Origin: Bradyrhizobium algeriense
Lineage (GTDB): Bacteria > Pseudomonadota > Alphaproteobacteria > Rhizobiales > Xanthobacteraceae
Assembly (NCBI RefSeq): GCF_003062295.1
Contig: NZ_PYCN01000037.1
Coordinates: 1 to 48,712 of the forward strand
Direction of reading: 5' to 3'
Length of the DNA stretch: 48,712 nt
Shown here piece after piece: positions 39,916-48,585 of the stretch. Made by a program: the position numbers and the translations under genes. The notes below the pieces were generated by a model. That model saw nothing but the letters and a program-made list of their open reading frames with translations. It did not search any database and was not told the DNA's origin. Position 1 is the stretch's first letter, and every line of letters starts with the position of its first letter.

Positions 39916-40452
39916 TTACGGCGTCCCGATGCCCATTTCCTTCAACGCGGCCAGCATGCGTTCCGGCGGCTGCATCTGGATCGTCAGCGCGTTGCCGGTC
40001 TCCAGCAGGCTCTTCAGGCTGGAGAGGATCGCGGGCCAGCCGGTGCGGCCGCCGGACAGGATGTCGTCGCTGATGTCGCGGTCATGCGACTGCAGCATCG
40101 TCAGCTTCACGGCGTCGCCCGTCTGCTCGATCTCGTAGGTGACGAGCGTCGGGCCGAGCTTTTCCACCAGCGCCGGCCAGTTGACGTTGAAGGTAACGGT
40201 GAGCTTCCTTGGCGGTTCACACTCGATCACCTCGCCCGAAATATGCAAGGCGCCGTCCGGCGTTCGCATAATGAAGGCGCCGCCGATCCTCTGATCGACC
40301 TCGACCGCATGGCCGGAGAAATACTGCCGGCTGAACTCGGCGCTGGTCAGCGCCTCCCATACCTTCTCTGGCGGAGCGGCGATGTAGATCGTGTAGACGA
40401 TCGCGGGCTTGAAATTCTTGGGGTCGAGGTTCGCTTTCTCCGGCTTACTCAT
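39916..40452 (-). CDS. SRPBCC (AHSA1-type) protein
   Basis: This 178-residue START-like/SRPBCC fold protein has the AHSA1 pattern IYIAAPPEKVWEALTSAEF near 23, GGAFIMRTPDG, GEVIECEPPRKLTVTF and a C-terminal helix with SLKSLLETG. AHSA1-like proteins of this type are usually paired with an ArsR regulator and bind small hydrophobic ligands or act as chaperone cofactors; the ligand is unknown. The ATG at 40452 overlaps the arsR-like stop by eight bases and has GGAG 8 nt upstream inside that gene. Co-translation with the regulator is therefore likely. Confidence 0.88.
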   Translation of the reverse strand: MSKPEKANLDPKNFKPAIVYTIYIAAPPEKVWEALTSAEFSRQYFSGHAVEVDQRIGGAFIMRTPDGALHISGEVIECEPPRKLTVTFNVNWPALVEKLGPTLVTYEIEQTGDAVKLTMLQSHDRDISDDILSGGRTGWPAILSSLKSLLETGNALTIQMQPPERMLAALKEMGIGTP

Positions 40453-40759
40453 CACGCTTCTCCAACTTTCGTTTCAACTCGCTGAGGGCGCCAAGTTTCC
40501 CGCGCTCGAATTTCCTGATCCAGCGTTCGCCGATCTGATGGATCGGAACCGGATTGAGGTAGTGCAGCTTCTCGCGGCCATGCCTGAGCGTGGTGACGAG
40601 GCTGGCCGCTTCCAGAATCCCAAGGTGTTTTGTGACCGCCTGCCGCGTCATGGCGAGGCCGTCGCAAAGTTCGTTCAGCGTCTGTCCGTTTTTGGCGTGA
40701 AGCCTGTCCAGCAGCGAGCGCCGCGACGCATCGGCAAGCGCCTTGAAGACCTCATCCAT
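40445..40759 (-). CDS. ArsR-family transcriptional regulator (leaderless)
   Basis: This 104-residue winged-HTH repressor runs MDEVFKALADASRRSLLDRL, then ELCDGLAMTRQAVTKHLGIL (recognition helix), then the wing LVTTLRHGREKLHYL. It lacks the CxC or distal His/Asp pairs of metal-sensing ArsR proteins, so it belongs to the non-metal group coupled to SRPBCC partners. The -10 hexamer ends 7 nt before ATG 40759, so the transcript should start at or next to the A of the start codon, and no ribosome site is present. A perfect palindrome lies between -35 and -10, fitting autorepression. It is co-transcribed with the overlapping SRPBCC gene. Confidence 0.9.
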   Translation of the reverse strand: MDEVFKALADASRRSLLDRLHAKNGQTLNELCDGLAMTRQAVTKHLGILEAASLVTTLRHGREKLHYLNPVPIHQIGERWIRKFERGKLGALSELKRKLEKRDE

Positions 40760-40766
40760 GGTTCGG

Positions 40767-40796
40767 ATAATAGGCAACCAAAAGGTTGCATGTCAA
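40767..40796 (-). promoter_or_regulatory. Canonical promoter with ArsR operator in the spacer
   Basis: On the minus strand TTGACA (forward 40791-40796) and TATTAT (forward 40767-40772) are separated by 18 nt. The spacer contains the perfect inverted repeat GCAACCTTTTGGTTGC (forward 40774-40789). A repressor bound there would block polymerase directly. Confidence 0.8.
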
Positions 40797-40878
40797 GGGC
40801 GTGTTTTGGGCGCGGCCCACCATCTGTGTTATCGTGCGCTCAGCCAGCGCAGATTGGCCTTGAACAGTGGGGTGGAAC

Positions 40879-42324
40879 ATGAGCGGTTGCCTTAAACTCG
40901 CAGCCTCGTTCTCGATCCTTTTTCTCGCAGGCCCAGGCATCGCTTGCGCACAGCAGCAAGTGATCGGCGCGCCGCCCGAAGCTCACAACATGAAGCTGGT
41001 TGGAACCAGCGACCTGCAGGCGCGCAGCGCCTATCAGCCGACCATCCATCATCAAGGCGACCGCTGGATCGCCTATATCGGCCATCACGGCGGCAGCGAC
41101 GATATCCCGGCGCCGGTCAATCCGCAGACCGGCAAGGCCGAGCCGAACGGCACCTCGATCGTCGACGTCACCGATCCTGCGCAACCGAAATATCTGCGTC
41201 ACCTCCCGGGCCAGGAAGGTAAGTATGAAGCCGGCGGCGCGCAGATGGTGCGGATCTGCGACGGCAAGGCGCTGCCGAAGGGCGACCGCAACGCGGTCTA
41301 CATGCTGCGGACTTTTGGCGGCGAGGCGCATGAGATATGGAACGTCGCCGATCCCGCCAACCCCGTGCTGATCACGCGGATTGCCGGATTAAAGGACACG
41401 CACAAGAACTGGTGGGAATGCGACACCGGCATTGCCTTCCTGGTGTCGGGCGCGCCGGACTGGCGCACGCGCCGCATGACGCAGGTCTACGATCTCTCCG
41501 ATCCCGCGCATCCGCAGAAGATCCGCGATTTCGGTCTTCCCGGCCAGGAGCCCGGCTCGACCGGCGCGGTGCCGACCGAACTGCACGGACCGATCTCGAC
41601 CGGGCCTTCCGGCAACCGGGTCTATTTCGGCTACGGCACCAACAAGGGCGGCTTCCTGCAGATCGTCGATCGCGAAAAACTGCTCAGCGGGCCGAAGGAG
41701 CCGACCGTGGACAATCTGCGTTCGCCGGAAATTGCGCGGCTGGCGATGTCGGCATTCAACGGCGCCCACACGGTGTTTCCGATGTTGGGAATGCCGATTG
41801 CGGAATTCGCGCGCGACAAGGACGGCAAGACCCGCGACATCGTGATGATCGTCGATGAGGCGATCTTGAACGAATGCAACGAGCCGCGGCAGATGGTGTG
41901 GTTCGCCGATATCACCGTCGAGAACCGGCCGATGATGATCTCGAGTTACACGGTGCCGGAAGCGAGCGGGACGTTCTGCGAGCGGGGCGGGCGGTTCGGC
42001 GCGCATTCCTCCAACGAGAGCATGGCACAGGTCTTCTACAAGAAGATGGCGTTTATATCCTTCTTCAATGCGGGCGTGCGCGCCCTCGACATTCGCGATC
42101 CCTATCATCCCACCGAGGTCGGCTATTTCATTCCGGCGATCACGGCGGCGACCGACAAGCGCTGCGTCAAGATCGACGGCAAGGATCGCTGCAAGGTCGC
42201 GATCCAGACCAACAATGTCGAAACCGACGAGCGCGGCTACATCTACATCGTCGACCGCGCCAATACTGGCCTGCACATTCTGGAACTGACCGGCCCGGCG
42301 CGCGCCGTCGCCGGTCTTCGGTGA
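40879..42324 (+). CDS. Exported LVIVD-repeat beta-propeller-like protein
   Basis: This secreted protein has 481 residues and a signal peptide (CLKLAASFSILFLAGPGIAC, cleavage near ACAQQ). Repeated LVIVD-type blades follow, each with a DV(T/A)DPA.P pattern: IVDVTDPAQPKYLRHL, IWNVADPANPVLITRI, VYDLSDPAHPQKIRDF and ALDIRDPYHPTEVGYF. Such proteins fold as propellers and usually bind partners outside the cytosol; the function here is unknown. ATG 40879 has GGGGTGGAAC just upstream. The next gene starts 11 nt after the stop, so they form an operon. The region is divergent from the arsR-like gene. Confidence 0.9.
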   Translation: MSGCLKLAASFSILFLAGPGIACAQQQVIGAPPEAHNMKLVGTSDLQARSAYQPTIHHQGDRWIAYIGHHGGSDDIPAPVNPQTGKAEPNGTSIVDVTDPAQPKYLRHLPGQEGKYEAGGAQMVRICDGKALPKGDRNAVYMLRTFGGEAHEIWNVADPANPVLITRIAGLKDTHKNWWECDTGIAFLVSGAPDWRTRRMTQVYDLSDPAHPQKIRDFGLPGQEPGSTGAVPTELHGPISTGPSGNRVYFGYGTNKGGFLQIVDREKLLSGPKEPTVDNLRSPEIARLAMSAFNGAHTVFPMLGMPIAEFARDKDGKTRDIVMIVDEAILNECNEPRQMVWFADITVENRPMMISSYTVPEASGTFCERGGRFGAHSSNESMAQVFYKKMAFISFFNAGVRALDIRDPYHPTEVGYFIPAITAATDKRCVKIDGKDRCKVAIQTNNVETDERGYIYIVDRANTGLHILELTGPARAVAGLR

Positions 42325-42335
42325 GGACGCCGGCG

Positions 42336-42890
42336 ATGCGTCGCTGGCCGGTCATTGCGTCAGCCACTGTAGTGCTCGGTGCGCTGTCGGGCGCCGCCGC
42401 CTATCAACACGTAGCGCCGCTTCAGGACGAACAGAAAGGTGAGTGGCAGGAGATCGCCTGGCCGTTTCCCCGCGATGGCTGGCCCGCCGGCAAGGCCTTC
42501 CGCTGCAGCGCGGCTGCGTGCGGCGGCGAGGTCGAGCTTTACGTGCGGCCGAAGATGGGGTTCTGCAATTGCGACCGTGGCGTCGCCGACGATGATGAGG
42601 TCGATCGCGTCGCCGATCTCGATCTGCTGAGCGAGCATTTTGCACCGCTGGCGCCGGGCCAAATGGTCCGGCTAGCCGATATGCAGGGGCGGATCAGGGC
42701 CTATGACCTCAAACTGTCCGGCGGCTTGCGGCACGCCGCGATCGGCGTCGCAGTCTCGCGCCACTGCGACCTTCTCGTCGCGGTCGCGCACGGCAAGGGT
42801 GACGCGCCCGAAATGCGGCGCGCGGCGCTGGACTTTCTGGCGCGCAGCGAAATGACGCACTGGGTGATGGCTGCGATGGAAGGGCGGTGA
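42336..42890 (+). CDS. Exported Cys-rich protein of unknown function (184 aa)
   Basis: This 184-residue product has an N-terminal signal or anchor (WPVIASATVVLGALSGAAA). The conserved core has AFRCSAAACGGEVELYVRPK followed by GFCNCDRGVADDDEVDRV; the spacing C-x4-C ... C-x-C suggests a metal site or disulfides. The C-half includes HCDLLVAVAHG. I do not recognise a named family. It starts 11 nt after the LVIVD gene and is probably co-expressed with it as an envelope partner. A GTG at 42321 overlapping the upstream stop is an alternative start. Confidence 0.72.
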   Translation: MRRWPVIASATVVLGALSGAAAYQHVAPLQDEQKGEWQEIAWPFPRDGWPAGKAFRCSAAACGGEVELYVRPKMGFCNCDRGVADDDEVDRVADLDLLSEHFAPLAPGQMVRLADMQGRIRAYDLKLSGGLRHAAIGVAVSRHCDLLVAVAHGKGDAPEMRRAALDFLARSEMTHWVMAAMEGR

Positions 42891-42898
42891 AACGTTTC

Positions 42899-43056
42899 CG
42901 TCATGCCCGGGCAAACGCGCGAAGCGCGTCTTCGCGCTAGAAGTCCCGGGCATCCACGTCTTTTTATCGGGCACGCTTTGCGATAAGACGTGTATGGCCG
43001 GGCATAGGCGAGCGGAAGCGACGCCGTCCTTCAGACGGCTATGCCCGGCCACGACG
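42899..43056. repeat. Palindromic intergenic repeat, CGTCATG-family copy 3
   Basis: Starts CGTCATGCCCGGGC and ends ATGCCCGGCCACGACG, with the inner hairpins GCGCGAAGCGCG and GACGCCGTCCTTCAGACGGC-like. Longest of the three copies (158 bp). Upstream in-frame starts of the next gene lie inside it and are disregarded. Confidence 0.85.
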
Positions 43057-43076
43057 TTCTCTCACTGGATCATCCC

Positions 43077-43694
43077 ATGTCCCTTCAAGCCTATCTCGCC
43101 TTTGTCGCCGCCTGCATCGCGCTGGCGCTGTTGCCGGGTCCGGTGGTGACACTTCTGATCGCCAACGGCCTGCGGCACGGCACCCGTGCGGCGCTGATCA
43201 ATTGCGCCGGTGCGCAGACCGGTCTCGCCATCGTGATCGGCATCGTTGCCGTCGGACTGACCTCGCTGATGGCGACCATGGGCTACTGGTTCGACTGGGT
43301 GCGCTTTGCCGGCGCGGCCTATCTGATCTGGCTCGGCATCAAGCTGATCCGTTCGCCGGTCGAAGGCGTCAACGCCGACGAACCGCCGCCGCCGCCGCGC
43401 GGCGGCTTCTTCCTGCAGGGCTTTCTGGTGCTGCTCTCTAACCCCAAGGTGCTGGTGTTCTTTGGCGCGTTCATTCCGCAGTTCATGGACATGGAGAAGG
43501 ATCATTTGCCGCAGGTAGCGCTGCTCGGCATCACCTTCATGGTGATCGCCGCCTCGACCGACGCGGTCTACGCGCTGTTGGCCGGCCGGGCGCGATTGTT
43601 TTTCTCCAAGCAGCGCACGCGGCTGCTGTCGCGCATCTCCGGCGGCTTCATGATCGGCGGCGGCATCTGGCTGGCGCTGACGCGGGCGAAGTAA
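43077..43694 (+). CDS. LysE/RhtB family amino-acid exporter
   Basis: This 205-residue inner-membrane exporter has about six spans. It has the LysE signature near the N-terminus, AFVAACIALALLPGPVVTLL (the LPGP block), then GLRHGTRAALINCAGAQTGL, and LIWLGIKLIRSP near the third span. FLVLLSNPKVLVFFGAFIPQF is the second conserved block (SNPK). Members export basic or neutral amino acids and related solutes; the substrate is unknown. ATG 43077 is used because earlier in-frame starts lie in the repeat; the ribosome site is weak. It is monocistronic or followed by the DUF3592 gene 67 bp downstream. Confidence 0.92.
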   Translation: MSLQAYLAFVAACIALALLPGPVVTLLIANGLRHGTRAALINCAGAQTGLAIVIGIVAVGLTSLMATMGYWFDWVRFAGAAYLIWLGIKLIRSPVEGVNADEPPPPPRGGFFLQGFLVLLSNPKVLVFFGAFIPQFMDMEKDHLPQVALLGITFMVIAASTDAVYALLAGRARLFFSKQRTRLLSRISGGFMIGGGIWLALTRAK

Positions 43695-43761
43695 CCGGCA
43701 ATCGTTGAACCCGCGGCGGCGGCGGCGCGTCTAACCGCAAGCCGCCTCTGGGGAACAAGCC

Positions 43762-44739
43762 GTGCTGCCCGATCTGCCGTGGTTCGTCTATGCGATGCTG
43801 CTTGCCCCGCTTGGGCTGCTCCTCGTCGCCGCCACCTACAAGTCGCTGCAGGTGCGTGCTGCGCGCGAATGGCCCTCGGCCGCGGGCAAGGTGGTGGTCT
43901 CGAAGGCCGAGGTGCGCAAGGTCAAGGTGATCGACAGCGAGCGGGAGGAGGGGCATCGCTTCGAGGAGCGCAACTTCGCCGACATCGTCTACGAATATTC
44001 GGTCGCGGGGAGGAAGCTGCGCAATAACCGCGTCAGCATCGGCGAGGACCTTGGAAATTTCCAGGTTGCCGAAACCATCGCCAAATATCCGGCCGGCGCC
44101 GCCGTAACCGTCTATTACAATCCACGGCATCCGGACCAGGCGGTACTGGAGCGCGACCTGCCGAAAGGCATGTGGGGCTGCCTCGGCATCGGCACGGCGA
44201 TCGTGCTGGCGATCGTGTTCGGCTCGGCGATCGGCTTGCATCAGATTGCCGAGTTCGTCTCGTCGCGGATTCCACAACAGGGCAACGCCGCCGCATCCGT
44301 TGCCTTCGGCGCGTTCGGTACCGCAGTGGCGCTGTTCGCGCTCGTCCTGCACAGGCAGGCCTCGCTGGCGATGAAATGGCCTGTTGTATCGGGCACCATC
44401 CAGCTGTCCGACATCGAGCAGTATCGCGCCGCTCCGAAGGATGGGCGGTCGCGCGGCCAGGTCATGTATCAGCGCCGGGTGTCCTACTCCTACAAGTACA
44501 ACAACCTCACCTACACCAACATGCATGCGACGCTTGCGAGCAGCGTGGCGTCCACCTCGAGCTGGCTGGTTCGCAAATCCACCACTGACTACAAGAACGG
44601 CGCCAGCGTGAAGGTCTGGGTCAATCCGGATAATCCATCGCAGGCCACGCTGGAGCCGCGTGCCGGGTTTGTGTGGGTGATATGGCTGGCGGCCGTGGCC
44701 ATTTGGGGCGTGGCATATTACGCCGCGGTGCACGGCTAA
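43762..44739 (+). CDS. DUF3592 membrane protein with two copies of the domain
   Basis: This 325-residue membrane protein has TM1 at about 8-25 and a soluble DUF3592 domain (EWPSAAGKVVVSKAEV, ADIVYEYSVAGR, VTVYYNPRHPDQAVLE). Two spans follow at about 140-160 and 178-198. A second DUF3592 unit comes next (KWPVVSGTIQLSDIEQ, VSYSYKYNNLTY, VKVWVNPDNPSQATLE), then a final span. The repeated YNP/VNP–HP/NP–A.LE ending marks an internal duplication. Function of the family is unknown. The start is GTG at 43762 with GGGGAAC 6 nt upstream. It converges on the cyclase gene with 150 bp between. Confidence 0.87.
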   Translation: MLPDLPWFVYAMLLAPLGLLLVAATYKSLQVRAAREWPSAAGKVVVSKAEVRKVKVIDSEREEGHRFEERNFADIVYEYSVAGRKLRNNRVSIGEDLGNFQVAETIAKYPAGAAVTVYYNPRHPDQAVLERDLPKGMWGCLGIGTAIVLAIVFGSAIGLHQIAEFVSSRIPQQGNAAASVAFGAFGTAVALFALVLHRQASLAMKWPVVSGTIQLSDIEQYRAAPKDGRSRGQVMYQRRVSYSYKYNNLTYTNMHATLASSVASTSSWLVRKSTTDYKNGASVKVWVNPDNPSQATLEPRAGFVWVIWLAAVAIWGVAYYAAVHG

Positions 44740-44889
44740 CGTACCTCGCGAATTAGAAACGAAACGCGAGCCGCCGGGCGGATCGCTCGCCAAAGTGCGC
44801 TATGCCCTGATAGCAACCAAATTCCGCACCGCACCGAAATGACGCGATGTGCCAATCAGCGACATTTCCACTGTCGGTCGCGAGCGCCT

Positions 44890-47800
44890 TCACGCCGCCA
44901 GTTCGGCGAGCAATGCTTCGGCCTGTTTCAGATCGCGCGTGTCGAACCCTTCAGTGAACCAGCCGTAGACTTGAGCAAGCAATTCGCGAGCTTGCCGCGG
45001 CTTGCCCTGGGAGCGCCAAAGACGGGCGAGGCTCATTGCGGAGCGGAGTTCCCAGGATTTGGCCTGTTGTTCGCGGGCTACTGCAAGGGCGCGTTCGAAA
45101 TACATTTCTGAGTTCGATGTGTTGCTAAGTGGCGAGTGGAGCATGACTTCGCCTGCTATGCGATTGACCTCAGCCTCGTACCAGCGTTCATCGGTACTTT
45201 CGATCGCCACCATGGCTTCGCGGATACAGCGTTCGGCATTGTCGAACTGACCGACTTTCAGATGGGCGCTGGCGAGATAGGACAGATCGGTCGGCACCCG
45301 TAAGGTTGAACCAGTTGACCGCCAAGCGTCAAGGCTGGAACGGATCATACTGATAGCGTCGACCGCACCGCCGGCTTCAGCCAAGAGGTACCCTTGCGCT
45401 CGAATGCCATTTGCCTTCCAAAAGGACGTGCCCCTCTCGTTCGCTAAGACGACGAGTTCGTCCGCCTGCATTTTTGCTCGGGCGTACTTTCCGCACCAAA
45501 TGTGGGGAAGGAATCCGTAAAATAGGGCCCACATCAAAGTGGCGGCTTGGCCAAACTCGCGTGCATTCTTTAGACCGTCCTCCGCATTTGCGAGCGCCGC
45601 ATCCGGATAGCCAAGCAACCAAAAACTCCAGGATCGAAAGCCCAGACCGGATACCGCGGCATCGATAGAAAAGTGCGTCGCCAGAGAACGGTGCTCGGCC
45701 GGGTTATATAGCGCAAGCGCCCGATTGTAGTGTGGCAAACTTCCGGCGATGTCTCCCGTCGTCATGAGGGAGACACCCGTGAGACGGCTCCCTATCATCA
45801 GTGGAGCCGTGGAGGGGCTTTTGTCAGCCAGCGTCAGGAACTGACGAGCAAGCTCGCACATCGCCTTGCCATTGAAGGCCGCGTAGTTATGGACCCAGAA
45901 GCTGTAGAGTACCGAGAACAACAAGAGGGGGTCTTCAGGGTGCTCTCCGAGCATCTCAGCTTGCTGGATTAGTGTGTGCGCCTGTTCCGCCGCTGCCCTG
46001 GTCTCTGGCGCGGCGTAACCCCTCACATGAATAAGCGGCGTAATCAGCGCCACCTGAAGTCTGATTTGCTCACGGCGCAGCGCGGGCGTGCCGGGCAAAC
46101 TGGCTATCTGGTCGAGAGCGCGCGTAAGTTGCTCTGTGGCTTCGACTAGCGCCGAGCGCTCCAGTGACTGCTGTCCAGCCTTGCCCCACCATTCGATGGC
46201 CGCTTCGGTGAGCCCTGCTTGTGTGAAGTGATGCGCCACCAGCTCCGGCGCGGCCGCACAGGTGGCGGCAAAATCGTCGCGTAACGCTTCGCCGACGCGG
46301 CGATGCAAAACCCGGCGTCGACTCTTAAGCAAATTCTCATAGGCTGCATCCTGGATGAGCACATGCTTGAAGCGATATTCAGATTCCGGTGGTAGGCCCC
46401 GCACAAGCAGAATGTCTGCCTCGGCGAGCCGTTCCAGCGCCGTCTGAAGCGGCCTGTCTTCTATCCCGGCCACGGCGCGAAAGAGCGGATAGGAAAAGTC
46501 GCGCCCGATAACGGCACCGATCTGCGCCACGTCGCGCGCTGGGCCAAGCCGGTCGAGCCGCGCCGCCAACGATTGTTGCAATGTTGGCGGGATCGTATGG
46601 CCGCCGTGCTCGCCGCACTCCAATAGAAGCCGTGTCACTTCCTCGATAAACAGCGGCACACCGCTGCTGCGCTCGGTCACGCCGTCAACAACTTCCCTTG
46701 GCAGCGCATGGCGAGCGGCAATCTCGCAGACCATCTGGCGCACCTGCGAGCGATCAAGCGGTGCGAGGGAGATGGTGCTGTGATGCGAGCGCACGCCCCA
46801 GGGAGGACGGAATTCAGGCCGGGCGGTGATCAGAACGAACAAGGGTGCCAACACACCGCGCTCGGCGATGCCGTGCAAGAGATCGAGTGTCGTCGGATCA
46901 GCCCAATGCACATCTTCCACTGCCAGCACCGCCGGCTGAGTTCGCGCGCCGGCCATGACCCAATTGGTGAGCGCCGTCAGCTGTCGGCGCCGCAACACCT
47001 CGGGTTCTAAAATCGGTGCACGGTCCTGCGGCAGGGGGATGTCCACAAGTGGCGCCAGCAAGGGGGCATTCTCCGCCGGGTCGAGCTTGACCAGCTCCAG
47101 CGTATGCTCCAGGTCTGCGAGACGCTGCTCTGCGGCTATGTCGGCGCCGCCGAAGCGCTGGCGGCCCCAATCCGCGATCGGGTGCAGTGGCGAGTTTTGC
47201 AGAAGCTGTGAGCAGCTCCATTCTACCCAAGTGTGCGGCACCTCGCGCAGCTGGGGATGGAATTCTTCGATCAGGCGGGATTTCCCCAATCCCGGCTCGC
47301 CCACGATCATCACCAATTGACCGTCACCCTGTTGCACCCTCTCCCAGCGCCGCATCAACATCGCGACTTCTTCCTCGCGACCCACCAGCGGCGTTAGATG
47401 ACGCTGTCCCGCTCGGCGCCCGCCACCGCTCGCCCGTACGAGCCGGTATAGCGTCACCGGCTCCGACACGCCCTTAAGTTCATAACTGCCGCGGTCCTCA
47501 ACGACGAACAGACCGGCGATCTGGTGCTGTACCCGCGCCGTCATCGCGACCGTACCCGGCTCCGCTACCGCCTGTACCCGCGCCGCAATGTTGGGCGCAT
47601 CACCGTAAATCTCGCCCGCCGCATCGACCACGACCGCGCCGGTTTCAATCCCGATGCGCGCGCTAAGCGCTGGCTTCCCGGCATCAGCGTTCTTGCGATT
47701 CATCTCAGCGAGCGCGCGTTGGATCGAGAGTGCTGCTCGCGCCGCGCGTTCGGCGTCGTTCTCCTGCGCCACCGGATAACCGAACAGCACCATTAGCCCG

Positions 47801-48270
47801 TCGCCCAACTTTCTAGCGATATGGCCGCCCATCTCGGTCACAGCTGCGCAGGCGGCATCGAGATAAGCGCAGAGGAGGTCGCGCCACTCCTCGGCATCGA
47901 GCTGCGCGGCAATGCTGGTCGAGCCGACGAGATCACAGAACATCACCGTGACATAGCGGCGCTCACCGCTGACCTCGGCTGCGGCGGAGATCGGCTGTGG
48001 TGTTGCGGTCGGGATTGGCGCTGACGCGACGGGCGTGTGACACGGCGCTGCAGTTGCCGTGGCGGGCACGGCTGGTGCGTTCCTCTCGATAACTTCGATG
48101 TCGGCAATCGCGCGCAACATTTTTCGGCGATCACCGAGGACGACACCGAGATCTTTCAGGTCCTGATCCGTCAGTTCGCGAAGGACCGAAAAATCAATGC
48201 GGTTTTCAGCAAAGCACCGAGTATACTCGGACATGCCGAGCTTTTCCAGCCAGTCGACAATCTGCTGCAT
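44890..48270 (-). CDS. SAM–class III cyclase–AAA ATPase–TPR regulator
   Basis: This 1126-residue cytosolic signalling protein starts with a SAM domain (residues 1-60: VDWLEKLGMSEYTRCFAENR). A class III nucleotide cyclase domain spans about 103-280, with metal Asp113 (FCDLVGS) and Asp157 (KLGDGLM), the adenine-type Lys154 and Asp224, and transition-state Asn227/Arg231. A signal-transduction ATPase follows, with Walker A GEPGLGKSR (Lys330) and Walker B VLAVEDVHWAD. The C-terminal half is a long TPR-like helical repeat. All catalytic cyclase residues appear present, so cAMP synthesis is likely. No transcriptional output domain is seen. It is monocistronic, with no obvious partner. Confidence 0.92.
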   Translation of the reverse strand: MQQIVDWLEKLGMSEYTRCFAENRIDFSVLRELTDQDLKDLGVVLGDRRKMLRAIADIEVIERNAPAVPATATAAPCHTPVASAPIPTATPQPISAAAEVSGERRYVTVMFCDLVGSTSIAAQLDAEEWRDLLCAYLDAACAAVTEMGGHIARKLGDGLMVLFGYPVAQENDAERAARAALSIQRALAEMNRKNADAGKPALSARIGIETGAVVVDAAGEIYGDAPNIAARVQAVAEPGTVAMTARVQHQIAGLFVVEDRGSYELKGVSEPVTLYRLVRASGGGRRAGQRHLTPLVGREEEVAMLMRRWERVQQGDGQLVMIVGEPGLGKSRLIEEFHPQLREVPHTWVEWSCSQLLQNSPLHPIADWGRQRFGGADIAAEQRLADLEHTLELVKLDPAENAPLLAPLVDIPLPQDRAPILEPEVLRRRQLTALTNWVMAGARTQPAVLAVEDVHWADPTTLDLLHGIAERGVLAPLFVLITARPEFRPPWGVRSHHSTISLAPLDRSQVRQMVCEIAARHALPREVVDGVTERSSGVPLFIEEVTRLLLECGEHGGHTIPPTLQQSLAARLDRLGPARDVAQIGAVIGRDFSYPLFRAVAGIEDRPLQTALERLAEADILLVRGLPPESEYRFKHVLIQDAAYENLLKSRRRVLHRRVGEALRDDFAATCAAAPELVAHHFTQAGLTEAAIEWWGKAGQQSLERSALVEATEQLTRALDQIASLPGTPALRREQIRLQVALITPLIHVRGYAAPETRAAAEQAHTLIQQAEMLGEHPEDPLLLFSVLYSFWVHNYAAFNGKAMCELARQFLTLADKSPSTAPLMIGSRLTGVSLMTTGDIAGSLPHYNRALALYNPAEHRSLATHFSIDAAVSGLGFRSWSFWLLGYPDAALANAEDGLKNAREFGQAATLMWALFYGFLPHIWCGKYARAKMQADELVVLANERGTSFWKANGIRAQGYLLAEAGGAVDAISMIRSSLDAWRSTGSTLRVPTDLSYLASAHLKVGQFDNAERCIREAMVAIESTDERWYEAEVNRIAGEVMLHSPLSNTSNSEMYFERALAVAREQQAKSWELRSAMSLARLWRSQGKPRQARELLAQVYGWFTEGFDTRDLKQAEALLAELAA

Positions 48271-48585
48271 GGCGGCCCCTACCCATTTAACGCTAAGCTT
48301 TCCGGACCGGCAGGACGGAGGCTACCATACGCGCCAACTAATTGCAGCGGCGGCGGGAGGGAACACGGCGACTTCGGGTTTCCGGCTCGGGGCCAGCACC
48401 AGGCATGACGCCCAACAAGCGATGAGGCGGCCGCGGTCTTGATGGGGTGGTGCGACTTTGACGTCGCGGCAGACGGCAGCGCGCAGGAATGAACAGCCCA
48501 GGGGCTTCGACGTCGCGGTCGTGCTCTCGCGTTGTCGCGACCGGGTCGAGCCAGCCTCCAGTCCGGCCATGTCCGCTATGGCGCC
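48271..48585. other. Upstream region of the cyclase gene; no gene recognised
   Basis: 315 bp. The minus-strand frame that begins in the terminal repeat (ATG 48666) runs through it, but only its first 27 codons are shared with the left copy and the rest shows no known motif. No promoter could be fixed. Confidence 0.45.

Noticed and set aside
43041..43076. Upstream start for the LysE-type exporter
   Set aside because: The extension lies inside a palindromic repeat element and precedes the first membrane span by an odd polar stretch; ATG 43077 fits the family start.
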